Assembly (NCBI GenBank): GCA_001564275.1
Contig: LKND01000007.1
Coordinates: forward strand, 1-56,897
Length of the DNA: 56,897 bases
Direction of reading: 5' to 3'
DNA from: Natrialbaceae archaeon Tc-Br11_E2g14
GTDB lineage: Archaea > Halobacteriota > Halobacteria > Halobacteriales > Natrialbaceae
Every line of letters begins with the position of its first letter. Position 1 is the first letter of the stretch. Made by a program: the position numbers and the translations under genes. Of the stretch, positions 32,777 through 41,685 are shown in pieces. A model generated the notes under the pieces. That model did not search any database and was not told where the DNA came from. It was given only the letters and a program-made list of their open reading frames with translations.

Positions 32777-34303
32777 TCAGAGTTCGCCATCGGCGACCCG
32801 TTCGCGAACCGCCGTCGCTCGCTCCCGAATGCTCGCCCGCTCGTCGTCGGCTTTGTTCTCGAGGTGGTGATACACTAGTCCCATCCGGTGGTTCGACTGG
32901 AGCCTGTCGGCGTTGCGCTCGAGGAAGTCCCAGTACAGCGCGTTGAAGGGGCAGGCGTCCTCGCCCGTCGTCTCGTCGGGGTCGAACCGGCAGTCTCCAC
33001 AGCAGTCGCTCATCCGATCGAGATAGTTCGCGCTCGCGGCGTAGGGCTTCGTCGCGAGGGCGTCACTCCCGAAGACGCCCATCCCGACGACGTTCGGGGT
33101 CGTCACCCAGTGGTAGGCGTCGACGTAGGTGGCGTGAAACCAGTGGTTGAGCGCCGCGGGGTCGACCCCGTAGAGCAGGCCGAAGTTCGAGAGGACCATC
33201 AGCCGCTCGATGTGATGGCTATAACCCCGCCTCCGCACCCGGTCGACGACCGTCTCGAGACACGCCATCTCGGTGTTGCCGTCCCAGTAAAGCGGCGGCA
33301 GGTCACGGGTTGCCTCGAGCTGATTCGCCTCGGCCATCGCGGGCATTCGCCGTCGGTAGATCTGGCGGACGAACTCCCGCCAGCCCAGGATTTGTCTCAC
33401 GAATCCCTCGACGCTCGGGAGGGGAGCGTGGCCATCCTGATAGGCCGTGATCGCCGGCTCGATCAGTTCCGTGGGATGGAGCAACCCGAGGTTGAGCGCC
33501 GGCGAGAGCAACGCGTGGTTGCCCGCCCAGGATCGCCCCACGATGGCGTCCTGGTAGGGCCCGAACTCGGGCAGTCGTTGCTCGATGAAGTCGTCGCGGG
33601 CCGCCAGCGCCTGGGTGCGGGTGACGGGCCACTCGAACGGCTCGAGGTTACCCCACGCGTCGAATTCGTCTTCGACCCACGCGAGCGTCTCCCGCGTCAG
33701 TTCGTCGGGCTCGAACGCCGGCGGCTCTGGAAAGTCGTACTCGGGCCGGGGAAACGCCCGGTTCTCGTCGTCGAAGTTCCACGCCTCACCCACCGGTTCG
33801 TCGCCGTTCATCAGATACCCCGTCCGGCGTCGCATCCACCGGTAGAAATCCTCGTGGCGGACGTCGCCGACGTCCGTCGGGGCGTCGCCGTCGCTGTCAA
33901 GCCACTCGTCGAAGCCCTCGGGCGAACACAGAAACGTCGGGTCCGGGACGCACTCGAGGCTCCCGCCACGGTCATCGACCATGGCCTCGAGGCGCTCGCC
34001 TGCGCCGTAGCTCGCGGGCTCGACGACGGTGAGGGCGTCCCCCGGGTGGTGCTCGAAGTGGCTGTCGAGTCCCTCGCCGAAGGTTTCTGCTCGTTGGTAG
34101 TCGACGGTGATCCCCTCCTCGCGCAACTCGTCTCGAACGTGGCGCATCGCCGCGAACACGAGCGCCAGCTTTTGAGCGTGGTAGGGGTGGCGGTCGGCGA
34201 ACGCGGTGGCCTCGATCATGAGGACCCGATCCGTCTCCGGATCCACGTCCGCGAGCGGACCGTGCGTCCGGGAGAGCTGGTCCCCGAGTACCCAGATCGT
34301 CAT
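32777..34303 (-). CDS. Iron-sulfur (6-4) photolyase-like protein (FeS-BCP family)
   Basis: This 508-residue protein is of the prokaryotic (6-4) photolyase/FeS-BCP cryptochrome group (DASH-unrelated, PhrB/CryB-like, 'deoxyribodipyrimidine photolyase-related'). The N-terminal antenna domain starts TIWVLGDQLSRTHGPL. The FAD domain includes WGNLEPFEWPVTRTQAL, SPALNLGLLHP, FVRQILGWREFVRQIY, SHHIERLMVLSNFGLL and NHWFHATYVDAYHWV. The [4Fe-4S] cluster ligands are the cysteines of DRMSDCCGDCRFDP and EDACPFN. The enzyme repairs UV 6-4 photoproducts using blue light, or acts as a photoreceptor. The C-terminal helix is charged. The gene is monocistronic. Confidence 0.92.
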   Translation of the reverse strand: MTIWVLGDQLSRTHGPLADVDPETDRVLMIEATAFADRHPYHAQKLALVFAAMRHVRDELREEGITVDYQRAETFGEGLDSHFEHHPGDALTVVEPASYGAGERLEAMVDDRGGSLECVPDPTFLCSPEGFDEWLDSDGDAPTDVGDVRHEDFYRWMRRRTGYLMNGDEPVGEAWNFDDENRAFPRPEYDFPEPPAFEPDELTRETLAWVEDEFDAWGNLEPFEWPVTRTQALAARDDFIEQRLPEFGPYQDAIVGRSWAGNHALLSPALNLGLLHPTELIEPAITAYQDGHAPLPSVEGFVRQILGWREFVRQIYRRRMPAMAEANQLEATRDLPPLYWDGNTEMACLETVVDRVRRRGYSHHIERLMVLSNFGLLYGVDPAALNHWFHATYVDAYHWVTTPNVVGMGVFGSDALATKPYAASANYLDRMSDCCGDCRFDPDETTGEDACPFNALYWDFLERNADRLQSNHRMGLVYHHLENKADDERASIRERATAVRERVADGEL

Positions 34304-34470
34304 ACCTCAGGATCAGGGCCCGGATACCTGAAGCCACGCCCTGCCTACGTTGGCTCGACGCTCGAGGCCCCCAGTTACCGTCCTGGCACTGCGACCACAG
34401 CGAGTGTGAGTATGTCACCACACCACAAACCGTCCCAGCAGTTAATTACGGCCCGTTCGAACCGACCGCC

Positions 34471-35544
34471 ATGCCCGACGACACTACGTTCACTATACCC
34501 CCACCTCTCCAGCGCGGCGACCGGATCGCGGTCGTCGCGCCGGCCTCGAATTCCGCCCTCGAGTTCCCACACGTCTACGAACTGGGGCTCGAGCGCCTGC
34601 GTAACGTCTTCGACCTCGAGCCTGTCGAGTTCCCCACGACGGCCATGGACGCCGACGAGTTGTACGCGAATCCCGGAGCCCGTGCACAGGACGTAATGGA
34701 CGCCTTCGCGGATCCCGACATCGCGGGTGTCATCACCGTCATCGGCGGCAACGACCAGGTGCGCATCCTCGAACAGCTCGACATGGACGTCCTCGCGGGG
34801 AACCCAACCAGATTCTACGGCTACAGCGACAACACCCACCTCGCGCTCGCGCTCTGGAATCGTGGGATCGTCTCCTTCTACGGCCCCTCGGTCATGACCG
34901 AACTCGCCATGGACGACACGATGTTCGAGCACACCGTCAGCTACACTGAACGGGCGTTCTTCGGGGACTCGATCGGGACGCTCGAGCCCGCTGATCGGTT
35001 CACCGACGAGGCTGGCGACTGGACCGACCCCGCGTCCCTCGAGACCCCTCGCGAACGCGAGGAGAGTTCCGGCTGGCACTGGTCCGGAAGCCAGCAGTCC
35101 GTCTCGGGACGGCTCTGGGGGGGCTGTCTCGAGATCCTCGACCAGGCCTTTCTCGCCGAGCGGTGGCTGCCCGACGAGGATCGACTCGAGGGGGCCGTCC
35201 TCGCCATCGAGACCTCCGAGGAACTCCCCGATCCGTCGTGGGTCGCCGGCGTTCTGCGGGCACTCGGGGAACGCGGCCTCCTCGAGCGATTCGCGGGCGT
35301 GCTGGTCGGCCGACCGGCGGCCAGATCCCACCTTGAGGACCGCCCCGCCCAGGAGCGCGAGCGGTATCGCCATCGCCAGCGACAGGGCGTTCGCGAGGTC
35401 CTCGCCGAGTACAATCCGGACGCCCCGTTCGTACAGGGCCTCGAGTTCGGGCATACCTACCCAACCGTGCCGATTCCGATCGGTGGTCGCGTCGAGATCG
35501 ATCCGGCGAGTGAGACGATTCGATTCCCGGCCGAGTCGTCGTAG
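34471..35544 (+). CDS. S66-family peptidase (LD-carboxypeptidase/MccF-like)
   Basis: This 357-residue serine peptidase has the S66 fold. The N terminus is RGDRIAVVAPASNSA. The nucleophile lies in the YGYSDNTHLALAL elbow (about residue 115). The catalytic Glu is in the C-terminal domain (around LAIETSEE), and His is in EFGHTYPTVPIPIGG near the end. Bacterial members cut LD bonds in peptidoglycan tetrapeptides or inactivate microcin C (MccF). Haloarchaea have no murein, so the MccF-like role, hydrolysing toxic aminoacyl-nucleotides or small peptides, is more plausible; this is inference. It is convergent with the thioesterase gene, 12 bp apart. Confidence 0.88.
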   Translation: MPDDTTFTIPPPLQRGDRIAVVAPASNSALEFPHVYELGLERLRNVFDLEPVEFPTTAMDADELYANPGARAQDVMDAFADPDIAGVITVIGGNDQVRILEQLDMDVLAGNPTRFYGYSDNTHLALALWNRGIVSFYGPSVMTELAMDDTMFEHTVSYTERAFFGDSIGTLEPADRFTDEAGDWTDPASLETPREREESSGWHWSGSQQSVSGRLWGGCLEILDQAFLAERWLPDEDRLEGAVLAIETSEELPDPSWVAGVLRALGERGLLERFAGVLVGRPAARSHLEDRPAQERERYRHRQRQGVREVLAEYNPDAPFVQGLEFGHTYPTVPIPIGGRVEIDPASETIRFPAESS

Positions 35545-35556
35545 CCCCGCAGTCGG

Positions 35557-36003
35557 TCAGCGCCCGTTCGTCTCGTACTCGAGTGCCGACTGGCGCAACG
35601 CCTCCCCCTCCTCGGTGCTGGTCGTGAGGGCCGGAACCGTGGTGGGCGTCCGATCATCGTCGATCGCGACGAAGGTGAACACCGACTCCGTCGTCTTTTC
35701 CCGCGAGCGCGTCCGCAGGTCCTCCCGGTAGGTTCGAATACGCACCTTCACGCTCGTTCGGCCAGTGTCGTAGACGTACGCCGAGATGAATGCCACGTCG
35801 CCAACCTCGATCGGGCGCTCGAAATTCATCCGATCGACCCGGGCGGTGACGCAGGTTTCCCCCGAAAACCGCATCGCGCTCATCGCGCCGATCTCGTCCA
35901 TCCAGAGCATCACGTTCCCCCCGTGGGCCGTCTCGAGGTTGTTCGCGTGTGTCGGTTGGACCATCTCTCTGTTTTCGATCAGTGTCTCGAGCACGTCGGG
36001 CAT
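35557..36003 (-). CDS. Acyl-CoA thioesterase (hotdog fold)
   Basis: This 148-residue single-hotdog thioesterase is of the YciA/BACH type. Characteristic parts are REMVQPTHANNLETAHGGNV (with the catalytic Asn/Asp region), MLWMDEIGAMSAMRFSGETC, VTARVDRMNFERPIEVGDV, and FTFVAIDDDRTPTTVPAL. It hydrolyses acyl-CoA to free acid and CoA, as a hexamer in related proteins. The ATG at 36003 starts directly on the family sequence MPDVLETLIENRE; the upstream open frame to 36270 is rejected because it runs into the divergent TraB gene. The specific chain length cannot be read. Confidence 0.9.
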   Translation of the reverse strand: MPDVLETLIENREMVQPTHANNLETAHGGNVMLWMDEIGAMSAMRFSGETCVTARVDRMNFERPIEVGDVAFISAYVYDTGRTSVKVRIRTYREDLRTRSREKTTESVFTFVAIDDDRTPTTVPALTTSTEEGEALRQSALEYETNGR

Positions 36004-36233
36004 GCCCGGTGGTTCACGGACGCAGGCAATCAGTGTTGGCAGTTGCGGGCCCTTCGACACGTGCTCACACGTCGTGGTGACCGCCGCTAGGACGCCGCTT
36101 GCCCCACGCTCGTGTCGTCCGAGCCTCCGGTCGTCGCATGGGTTCGCCGTCCTCATGCCAGCAACTCGACGCGCGTTGGCACGACGTGACGCGCTTCGAT
36201 ACTGGTAAAAGCCGTCGGCGATTGCTCCCGACA

Positions 36234-38009
36234 ATGAGTGATGCAGGTGACGCGACCATGCCGGAGTCACCCGCGGCGGATCCGGCGGGTCGCGGCTCCG
36301 TGCACGTCCTCGGAACGGCTCACGTCTCCCAGGCCAGCGTCGACGAGGTCCACGAGACCATCGACCGTGAGGACCCAGACGTGGTCGCCGTCGAACTCGA
36401 CGAGGGGCGCTTCCGCCAGATGCAGGGAGGCACCCCCGACGACATCGAAGCGAAGGATCTCCTGAGCGGCAACACCGTCTTCCAGTTTCTCGCTTACTGG
36501 ATGCTGTCGTACGTCCAGTCGAAACTGGGCGAACAGTTCGACGTCGAACCCGGCGCGGACATGAAAGCCGCCATCGAGGCCGCCGAACGAAACGGCCACG
36601 GCCTCGCGCTCGTCGACCGTGACATCCAGGTCACGATCCAGCGCTTCTGGGCCAGACTCTCCCTCGGCGAGAAGGTCAAGATGATCGGCGGCCTCGCCCT
36701 GGGAATCACCGACCCCCGGACCGTCTCGGTCGCCCTCGGCGCGGTCGCCGGCCTCTTGCTGGGGGTGGCATTCGGGGCCGTCATCGGCCCCTGGTTCGGC
36801 CTCGAGGGCCCCCTCGCCCTGGGGATCACCGATCCAGGCCTCGTCATGTACGCGGGTGCCCTCGGCATGGGCGCGATCGGCGGCCTGTTCGTCGGCCTGC
36901 TCTTTTTGCCCTCACTCGGGAACGCCAGCGCCTACACGGGCGGACTGCTGAGCGGGTCGACCGTTCGTGTCCTCACCGGTGCGGTGCTCGGGGTCATCGG
37001 GATGGTGGCTGTCGTCGCCACCGAGAGCTTCGTCGGACCGCTCTCGAGTGCTCGCTTCGAGAGCACCGGTGCGCTCACCCTCCGGGCCAGCGTGGGCGGA
37101 CTCGCCGGCCTCGGGATCGGGGCCGTCCTCGGGGCGATCCTCGGGCTCGTCCTCGACGCGATGACTGCGGACATGGCGGACGTCGAGACCATCGACATCG
37201 AGGAGATGACCGACGGCGACGTGGTCGCCGCCATGATGGAGGAGTTCCGCCGGTTCAGCCCCCAGGGGGCGAATGCCCTCATCGACGAGCGCGACGCCTA
37301 CATCGCCCACAAACTTCACGTCCTGCGAAGTCAGGGCTACGACGTCGTGGCCGTCGTCGGCGCGGGCCACAAAGCCGGCATCGAACGCTTCCTCGCTACC
37401 CCCGAGGACCTGCCGCCCATGGAGTCCATCACCGGGACGGCGTCCGGGCGACGGTTCTCGATCGCTAAGCTGTTTGGCTACCTGATGATGATCGGCTTTG
37501 TCGCCTTCTTTGGCCTCCTGCTCATGGCCGGTGTTCGGGACGTCTTCTTGCTCCAGCTCTTTCTCGCCTGGGTCGCGATCAACGGCGTCTTCGCCTTCAG
37601 CCTCGCCCGACTCGCGGGTGCTCGCTGGGTGAGCGCCGGTGTCGGTGGCGCGGTGGCCTGGCTGACCAGCATCAATCCGCTGCTCGCCCCCGGTTGGTTC
37701 GCGGGCTACGTCGAACTCCGCTATCGCCCCGTGAACGTCACCGACATCGGCCGGCTCAACGAGATCGCCGGCGACACCTCGAAACCGGTCAACGAGGCCG
37801 TAGAGGAGATGTTCGACGTCCCGCTGTTCCGCCTCATCATGATCGTTGCGCTCACCAACGTCGGCAGCATGATCGCCAGCGGTCTGTTCGTCTTCTTCGT
37901 CCTGCCGTGGCTCGCTGGGGGCGAACTCGGCAGCGTCGACGCCCTGATGAACGAGTTGCTCGCGGGCGCGAGAAACAGCCTCGAGTTGATCCGAGACATC
38001 CTGACATGA
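36234..38009 (+). CDS. TraB/PrgY-family membrane protein
   Basis: This 591-residue protein has an N-terminal TraB domain with GTAHVSQASVDEV, VVAVELDEGRFRQMQ, and GLALVDRDIQVTIQRFWARL. A run of transmembrane segments follows (about 155-295). The conserved DERDAYIAHKLHVL and VVAVVGAGHKAGIERFL part closes the TraB domain (about 345-400), with more transmembrane segments to the end. Bacterial relatives reduce pheromone activity (PrgY/TraB), and the family is related to metalloprotease-like TIKI/GumN proteins through the GTxHVS motif. The archaeal function is unknown. The last four bases (ATGA, 38006-38009) overlap the next gene's start, so the two proteins are translationally coupled and probably work together. 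Confidence 0.9.
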   Translation: MSDAGDATMPESPAADPAGRGSVHVLGTAHVSQASVDEVHETIDREDPDVVAVELDEGRFRQMQGGTPDDIEAKDLLSGNTVFQFLAYWMLSYVQSKLGEQFDVEPGADMKAAIEAAERNGHGLALVDRDIQVTIQRFWARLSLGEKVKMIGGLALGITDPRTVSVALGAVAGLLLGVAFGAVIGPWFGLEGPLALGITDPGLVMYAGALGMGAIGGLFVGLLFLPSLGNASAYTGGLLSGSTVRVLTGAVLGVIGMVAVVATESFVGPLSSARFESTGALTLRASVGGLAGLGIGAVLGAILGLVLDAMTADMADVETIDIEEMTDGDVVAAMMEEFRRFSPQGANALIDERDAYIAHKLHVLRSQGYDVVAVVGAGHKAGIERFLATPEDLPPMESITGTASGRRFSIAKLFGYLMMIGFVAFFGLLLMAGVRDVFLLQLFLAWVAINGVFAFSLARLAGARWVSAGVGGAVAWLTSINPLLAPGWFAGYVELRYRPVNVTDIGRLNEIAGDTSKPVNEAVEEMFDVPLFRLIMIVALTNVGSMIASGLFVFFVLPWLAGGELGSVDALMNELLAGARNSLELIRDILT

Positions 38010-38650
38010 GCTACGCCACCCGATCACCACTGACGTTTAGCGACAAGGAACTGCTCGATCTCGCCATCGCCTGGGTCGTCCTGAGTGTCGCCTTCGCCCT
38101 CCTGCTCGAGCCGGTCCACCGGGGGTTCGGGACGCCGGCCGGCTTCGCCGCCATGACGGGGCTGAGTTTGGTCACCGTCGGCGTCGCCTTCCTCTGTCAC
38201 GAACTCGCCCACAAGGTCGTCGCCATCCGGTTTGGCCAGATAGCCGAGTTCCGTGCGGACTACCAGATGCTGTTTCTGGCCATCATGAGCGCCCTCATCG
38301 GATTTCTGTTCGCCGCACCGGGGGCGGTGTATCACCGAGGGCGAATCACGGCGCGTGAGAACGGCCTCATCTCGGTTGCCGGCCCCGTCACGAACATCGG
38401 CCTCGCCGGCCTGTTCTTCCCGGTGCTGGTCGTCGGCCAGTCCCTCTCGGCACCCGCCATCGTCGTCCAGATCGGGCACATGGGAGTCCTGATCAACCTC
38501 TTTCTGGCCGCGTTCAACATGGTCCCCTTCGGCCCATTGGACGGCAAGTCGGTCCTCGAGTGGTCGAAACTCGCCTTCGGTGTCACCGTCGCGGCCTGTG
38601 GAGGATTGCTCGTCTCGTTCGTCCTCGTCTTCGGCATCTGGCCGTTCTGA
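38006..38650 (+). CDS. Short site-2 protease family (M50) metalloprotease
   Basis: This 214-residue membrane protease has the zinc motif HELAH at residues 65-69 (VAFLCHELAHKVVAIRFG) and the third-ligand motif FNMVPFGPLDGKSVLEW near residue 180. About six transmembrane segments are packed into a minimal S2P core without a PDZ or soluble domain. It overlaps the TraB gene by 4 bp (ATGA). This coupling suggests that TraB and the protease share a membrane process, for example surveillance or processing of a membrane protein. It is distinct from the larger S2P at 744-1868. Confidence 0.9.
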   Translation: MSYATRSPLTFSDKELLDLAIAWVVLSVAFALLLEPVHRGFGTPAGFAAMTGLSLVTVGVAFLCHELAHKVVAIRFGQIAEFRADYQMLFLAIMSALIGFLFAAPGAVYHRGRITARENGLISVAGPVTNIGLAGLFFPVLVVGQSLSAPAIVVQIGHMGVLINLFLAAFNMVPFGPLDGKSVLEWSKLAFGVTVAACGGLLVSFVLVFGIWPF

Positions 38651-38734
38651 GGCCACCATCGCTGCGCTACCGACGCGATCGCCCAGGGTGCCGGAACCCC
38701 CACACTCAGGAGTGTCCCTGTGGTACCAGGGCAC

Positions 38735-39655
38735 ATGTCACGCCAGCCCATAACTCCCGAGGACGGCAAACTGTACGAATTCACGCCGACGCTCGAGCCG
38801 GCCGTCACCGTCGACTCCGGCGAGTCGCTGACCGTCGAAACCCTCGACAGCCTCGAGGGCGCGATCAGGTCCGATTCGGATCGCCTCGAGTCGATCCCCG
38901 ATGAGGTCAACGCGGCGACCGGCCCGATCGCCGTCGAGGGTGCCGAACCCGGTGACGTCCTGGCCGTCGATATCGAGGCGATTCGTCTCGTCGAAGACGC
39001 CGGACGGGTCGTCACCGTCGACGGCTTCGGCCTCCTCGACGGACACGATGACATCGAGGCACCGCGGTCGCGGATGACGCCGGTCGACGGTGACGCCGGC
39101 ACCATCACGTTCGGTGACATCGACGTCGCGATCGACCCCTGTATCGGCACCATCGGCGTCGCCACGCGTGACGACGAGCCGGGGTACAGCACGCTGGTTC
39201 CCCACGACCACGGGGGCAACCTCGACACGACCGACATCACCGCCGGGAACACGGTTTACTTCCCGGTCTTTCAGCCGGGTGGCCTGCTGGCGATGGGCGA
39301 CTGCAAGGCCGCGATGGCCGACGGCGAGATGTGTGGTACCGGCTCGGAGATCGCCACCGAGATCGACCTCACCGTCGAGGTCATCGAGCAGCCCGATTTT
39401 ACCCTCGAGCGACCGCTGGTCGAGACCGCCGATGCCTGGAAACCCCTCGCGAGTGCCGAGACCCTCGAGGAAGCCTGCGAACTCGCCAACCGGGATGCCA
39501 TTGCCCTCCTGCGGAACGAACACGACCTGAGCGGGACCGAGGCCTACATGCTCTCGAGTCTGGTCGGGGGCCTCGAGATCAGTCAGGTGGTCGATCCGCT
39601 GGTGACGGTGCGCAACGCGGTGCCGAAAGCCCACTGTGGGGGGCCGTTTCAGTAG
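38735..39655 (+). CDS. Acetamidase/formamidase family protein
   Basis: This 306-residue enzyme of the FmdA/AmdA family hydrolyses short-chain amides to ammonia and the acid. Recognisable parts are the GPIAVEGAEPGDVLAVDI turn, IDPCIGTIGVA, STLVPHDHGGNLDTTDI, NTVYFPVFQPGGLLAMGDCK and AAMADGEMCGTGSEIA (metal and substrate residues). Towards the end come EAYMLSSLVGGLEISQVVDP and VRNAVPKAH. The length is normal. The start at 38735 gives MSRQPITPEDGKLYEFTP; the GTG at 38720 is a less likely alternative. A hairpin terminator lies 20 bp after the stop. Confidence 0.92.
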   Translation: MSRQPITPEDGKLYEFTPTLEPAVTVDSGESLTVETLDSLEGAIRSDSDRLESIPDEVNAATGPIAVEGAEPGDVLAVDIEAIRLVEDAGRVVTVDGFGLLDGHDDIEAPRSRMTPVDGDAGTITFGDIDVAIDPCIGTIGVATRDDEPGYSTLVPHDHGGNLDTTDITAGNTVYFPVFQPGGLLAMGDCKAAMADGEMCGTGSEIATEIDLTVEVIEQPDFTLERPLVETADAWKPLASAETLEEACELANRDAIALLRNEHDLSGTEAYMLSSLVGGLEISQVVDPLVTVRNAVPKAHCGGPFQ

Positions 39656-39675
39656 AGTAACAACTGAACGATTTA

Positions 39676-39711
39676 CACACTGATCGCCGACTCGTCTGGC
39701 GATCAGGTGTG
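39676..39711 (+). terminator. Hairpin after the amidase gene
   Basis: TGATCGCC (39681-39688) pairs with GGCGATCA (39698-39705). After one bulged G, CACAC (39676-39680) pairs with GTGTG (39707-39711). The loop is 9 nt. Its position just after the stop suggests a terminator or 3' end stabiliser, although no T-run follows. Confidence 0.45.
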
Positions 39712-39782
39712 CAATGACGTTCAGTGGCTACTAGAGGCGCGTCTGACGCAGGCTTTTGATCCTGGCCCACCCACCTCTGAGC

Positions 39783-40478
39783 ATGCGCGTCGTTCGAACC
39801 TGTGACTTCTGCGATCGCGAGGCCATCGGCACCGTCGAAGTCGTGCCCCCGGCACTCGAGCCGACCGAAACCGAACAGCGACGGGTCGTGGTCTGTGAGG
39901 CCTGCCATGCACGCCTGGAGACGCTGCTCGAGCCGTTTCTCGGCCGACTGCTCGAGGGTGGGGACTCGACGGATGCATCGCTGTCTGCCGCGTCGACGGA
40001 GGGTCGCGAAGCCGATGTCGACGAGTCAGCCGGTGCAATCACGATCGAGCCTGGCCGAGGCCAGGATCGGATGGCAACGGGAGTGTCACTCGAGGGCGAG
40101 GTGGGAGACGACAGGCTCGAGGAGGCGGGGGCTGGCGATGAGGCTGGTGATGATGCCGCCAACGATGGTGGCGAGGACGCGGATCCGGGACCGGTGAGAG
40201 CGTCCGAAACCGACGCCGACGGGGACGAAGACGGCAGCGCGGCGCAGGCTCCACCCGAGGCGGCGGCCGCGACTGACGACCGATCACAGCCACCTGCCGC
40301 CTACGGCAAGGTGTTGCGGCTTCTGCGCAACCGTGAGCTCCCGATGGCTCGCTCGGACGTCGAGGGGCTCGCTGCTGGCGCGTACGATCTCGAGGCCCCC
40401 GAGGTCGAAGCGGTCATCGACCACGCCATCTCGCAGGGCAAACTGCGCGAGGACGGCAACCAGTTGCGTCGTCCGTGA
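39783..40478 (+). CDS. Zinc-finger protein with disordered middle and winged-helix-like end
   Basis: This 231-residue protein begins with a compact zinc-binding module (MRVVRTCDFCDREAIGTVEV ... VVVCEACHARLETLLEP; two CxxC pairs). A low-complexity Ala/Glu/Asp/Gly-rich stretch follows (about 60-165). It ends in about 60 residues with a winged-helix look (AYGKVLRLLRNRELPMARSD and EVEAVIDHAISQGKLREDG). I do not recognise a named family. The pieces suggest a nucleic-acid-binding regulator. The ATG at 39783 starts right at the zinc finger; the upstream frame to 39756 is ignored. It converges on hisB. Confidence 0.75.
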   Translation: MRVVRTCDFCDREAIGTVEVVPPALEPTETEQRRVVVCEACHARLETLLEPFLGRLLEGGDSTDASLSAASTEGREADVDESAGAITIEPGRGQDRMATGVSLEGEVGDDRLEEAGAGDEAGDDAANDGGEDADPGPVRASETDADGDEDGSAAQAPPEAAAATDDRSQPPAAYGKVLRLLRNRELPMARSDVEGLAAGAYDLEAPEVEAVIDHAISQGKLREDGNQLRRP

Positions 40479-40499
40479 TCGGGACGGTGTGGCAGCTAT

Positions 40500-41087
40500 C
40501 TATAACGTGCCCTTCGTACTCGGCGTTCCCTCCCGACGCTCGTCGATCCGCGTCGCATCGTCGAGCGCCCGTGCCAGCGCCTTGAACAGCGCCTCGACCT
40601 CGTGGTGGGCGTTCTCGCCGTCGACCGCGAGGTGGAGCGTCAGGCCGGCATGCATCGCCAGGGACTCCGCGAAGTGACGCGCCATGTCGCTGGTGAACTC
40701 GCCGATGGTCGCCTGTGAGAACGCACCCTCGAAATAGAAGCGGGGGCGACCGCTCACGTCGACCACCACGTCGGCCACCGCCTCGTCGAGAGGGACCCGC
40801 CGGTCGGCGTAGCGGACGATCCCCGACCGATCGCCGAGAGCCTCGTCGAACGCCTGCCCGAGGACGATGGCGACGTCCTCGACTGTGTGGTGGTCGTCGA
40901 CGTGCAAGTCGCCGTCACAGGTGAGTTCGAGATCGAACAGCCCGTGGCTCGCGAACGCGGTGCACATGTGATCGAAAAACCCGATGCCGGTGTCGACATC
41001 GCTCGCCCCGGTGCCGTCGACGACCAGTCGGCAGTCAATGGTGGTCTCGGCCGTCTCCCTCGAGACCGTCGCGGTTCGGTCGCTCAT
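40500..41087 (-). CDS. hisB: Imidazoleglycerol-phosphate dehydratase
   Basis: HisB removes water from imidazole glycerol phosphate to give imidazole acetol phosphate, the sixth step of histidine synthesis. The 195-residue protein has the two metal-binding repeats: [16 protein letters not shown] ... [16 protein letters not shown], and [16 protein letters not shown] ... [17 protein letters not shown]. It is single-domain, without the phosphatase part found in enterobacterial HisB. The ATG at 41087 fits the family start ([17 protein letters not shown]). hisA lies about 600 bp further on the same strand, with one small opposite-strand gene between them. Confidence 0.95.
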   Translation of the reverse strand: MSDRTATVSRETAETTIDCRLVVDGTGASDVDTGIGFFDHMCTAFASHGLFDLELTCDGDLHVDDHHTVEDVAIVLGQAFDEALGDRSGIVRYADRRVPLDEAVADVVVDVSGRPRFYFEGAFSQATIGEFTSDMARHFAESLAMHAGLTLHLAVDGENAHHEVEALFKALARALDDATRIDERREGTPSTKGTL

Positions 41088-41343
41088 GTGACAGCAATGC
41101 GGGTGCCAGTACAAGGCGATTGCGCTCACGGCACCGGTCGTGGCCATCGTCATCGTCCTTGCCACCTGACTCGGGATGAGCACCTGAGAGACCTCTGTGA
41201 AACGTCTAAGTAATTCTAAGGCACTTGTAAAACGACCCATAACCGCGGCCGAATCGTGAAACCCGACGAAAACACGTCAATATTCGAGTGGGTATATGAG
41301 GTATCCAGTGAATGTACAGATCAAGCCGAAGTGATCATTGCCA
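41088..41343. other. Intergenic, A/T-rich between hisB and a divergent gene
   Basis: This 256-bp gap has no gene. Its right half is A/T-rich, with TATA-like stretches (GTATATGAGG near 41292 and CAATATTCG near 41277). One of these probably serves the small gene starting at 41344. Confidence 0.45.
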
Positions 41344-41616
41344 ATGTCACAGCCCTCCCCACCGACGACCGACTCGAGTGCGACCCCGAACGCCGAGCAG
41401 GTCGCACCAGTTCGGCGAACGGTCCGTCAGGCGCTGGCAATGATTCGGCCGTCCGCACAGTTCGCCAGTTTCTGGCTCGCCATAGCGCTCCCGTTCGTCT
41501 ACATCCCCCTCCTGATCCACGGTCTGGCGAGTGCGACGGCAGCACTGACCTTCCTCGGGCTCGTGTTCGTCAACGTCCTCGCGCTCTACGTCGGCCACGG
41601 GTACAACCGATACTGA
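41344..41616 (+). CDS. Small membrane protein of unknown function
   Basis: This 90-residue protein has a disordered Ser/Thr/Pro-rich N terminus of about 30 residues and a positively charged stretch (VRRTVRQALAMIRPS). Two transmembrane helices follow (about 42-62, ASFWLAIALPFVYIPLLIHG, and 65-83, LTFLGLVFVNVLALYVG). I do not recognise a family, though short two-helix proteins like this are common in haloarchaea. It lies between hisB and hisA on the opposite strand, interrupting what is often a contiguous his pair. The ATG at 41344 is preferred to the TTG at 41338. Confidence 0.65.
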   Translation: MSQPSPPTTDSSATPNAEQVAPVRRTVRQALAMIRPSAQFASFWLAIALPFVYIPLLIHGLASATAALTFLGLVFVNVLALYVGHGYNRY

Positions 41617-41685
41617 TTCGACCGTGAGGCTGCAGGATGACCGCCGCCAGCCCACACGTGTTCTCCGATATCGCCACCCACGACG

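Noticed and set aside
32888-34696. 602-codon plus-strand open frame
   Set aside because: It is antisense to the FeS photolyase and runs into the S66 peptidase start; no recognisable content.
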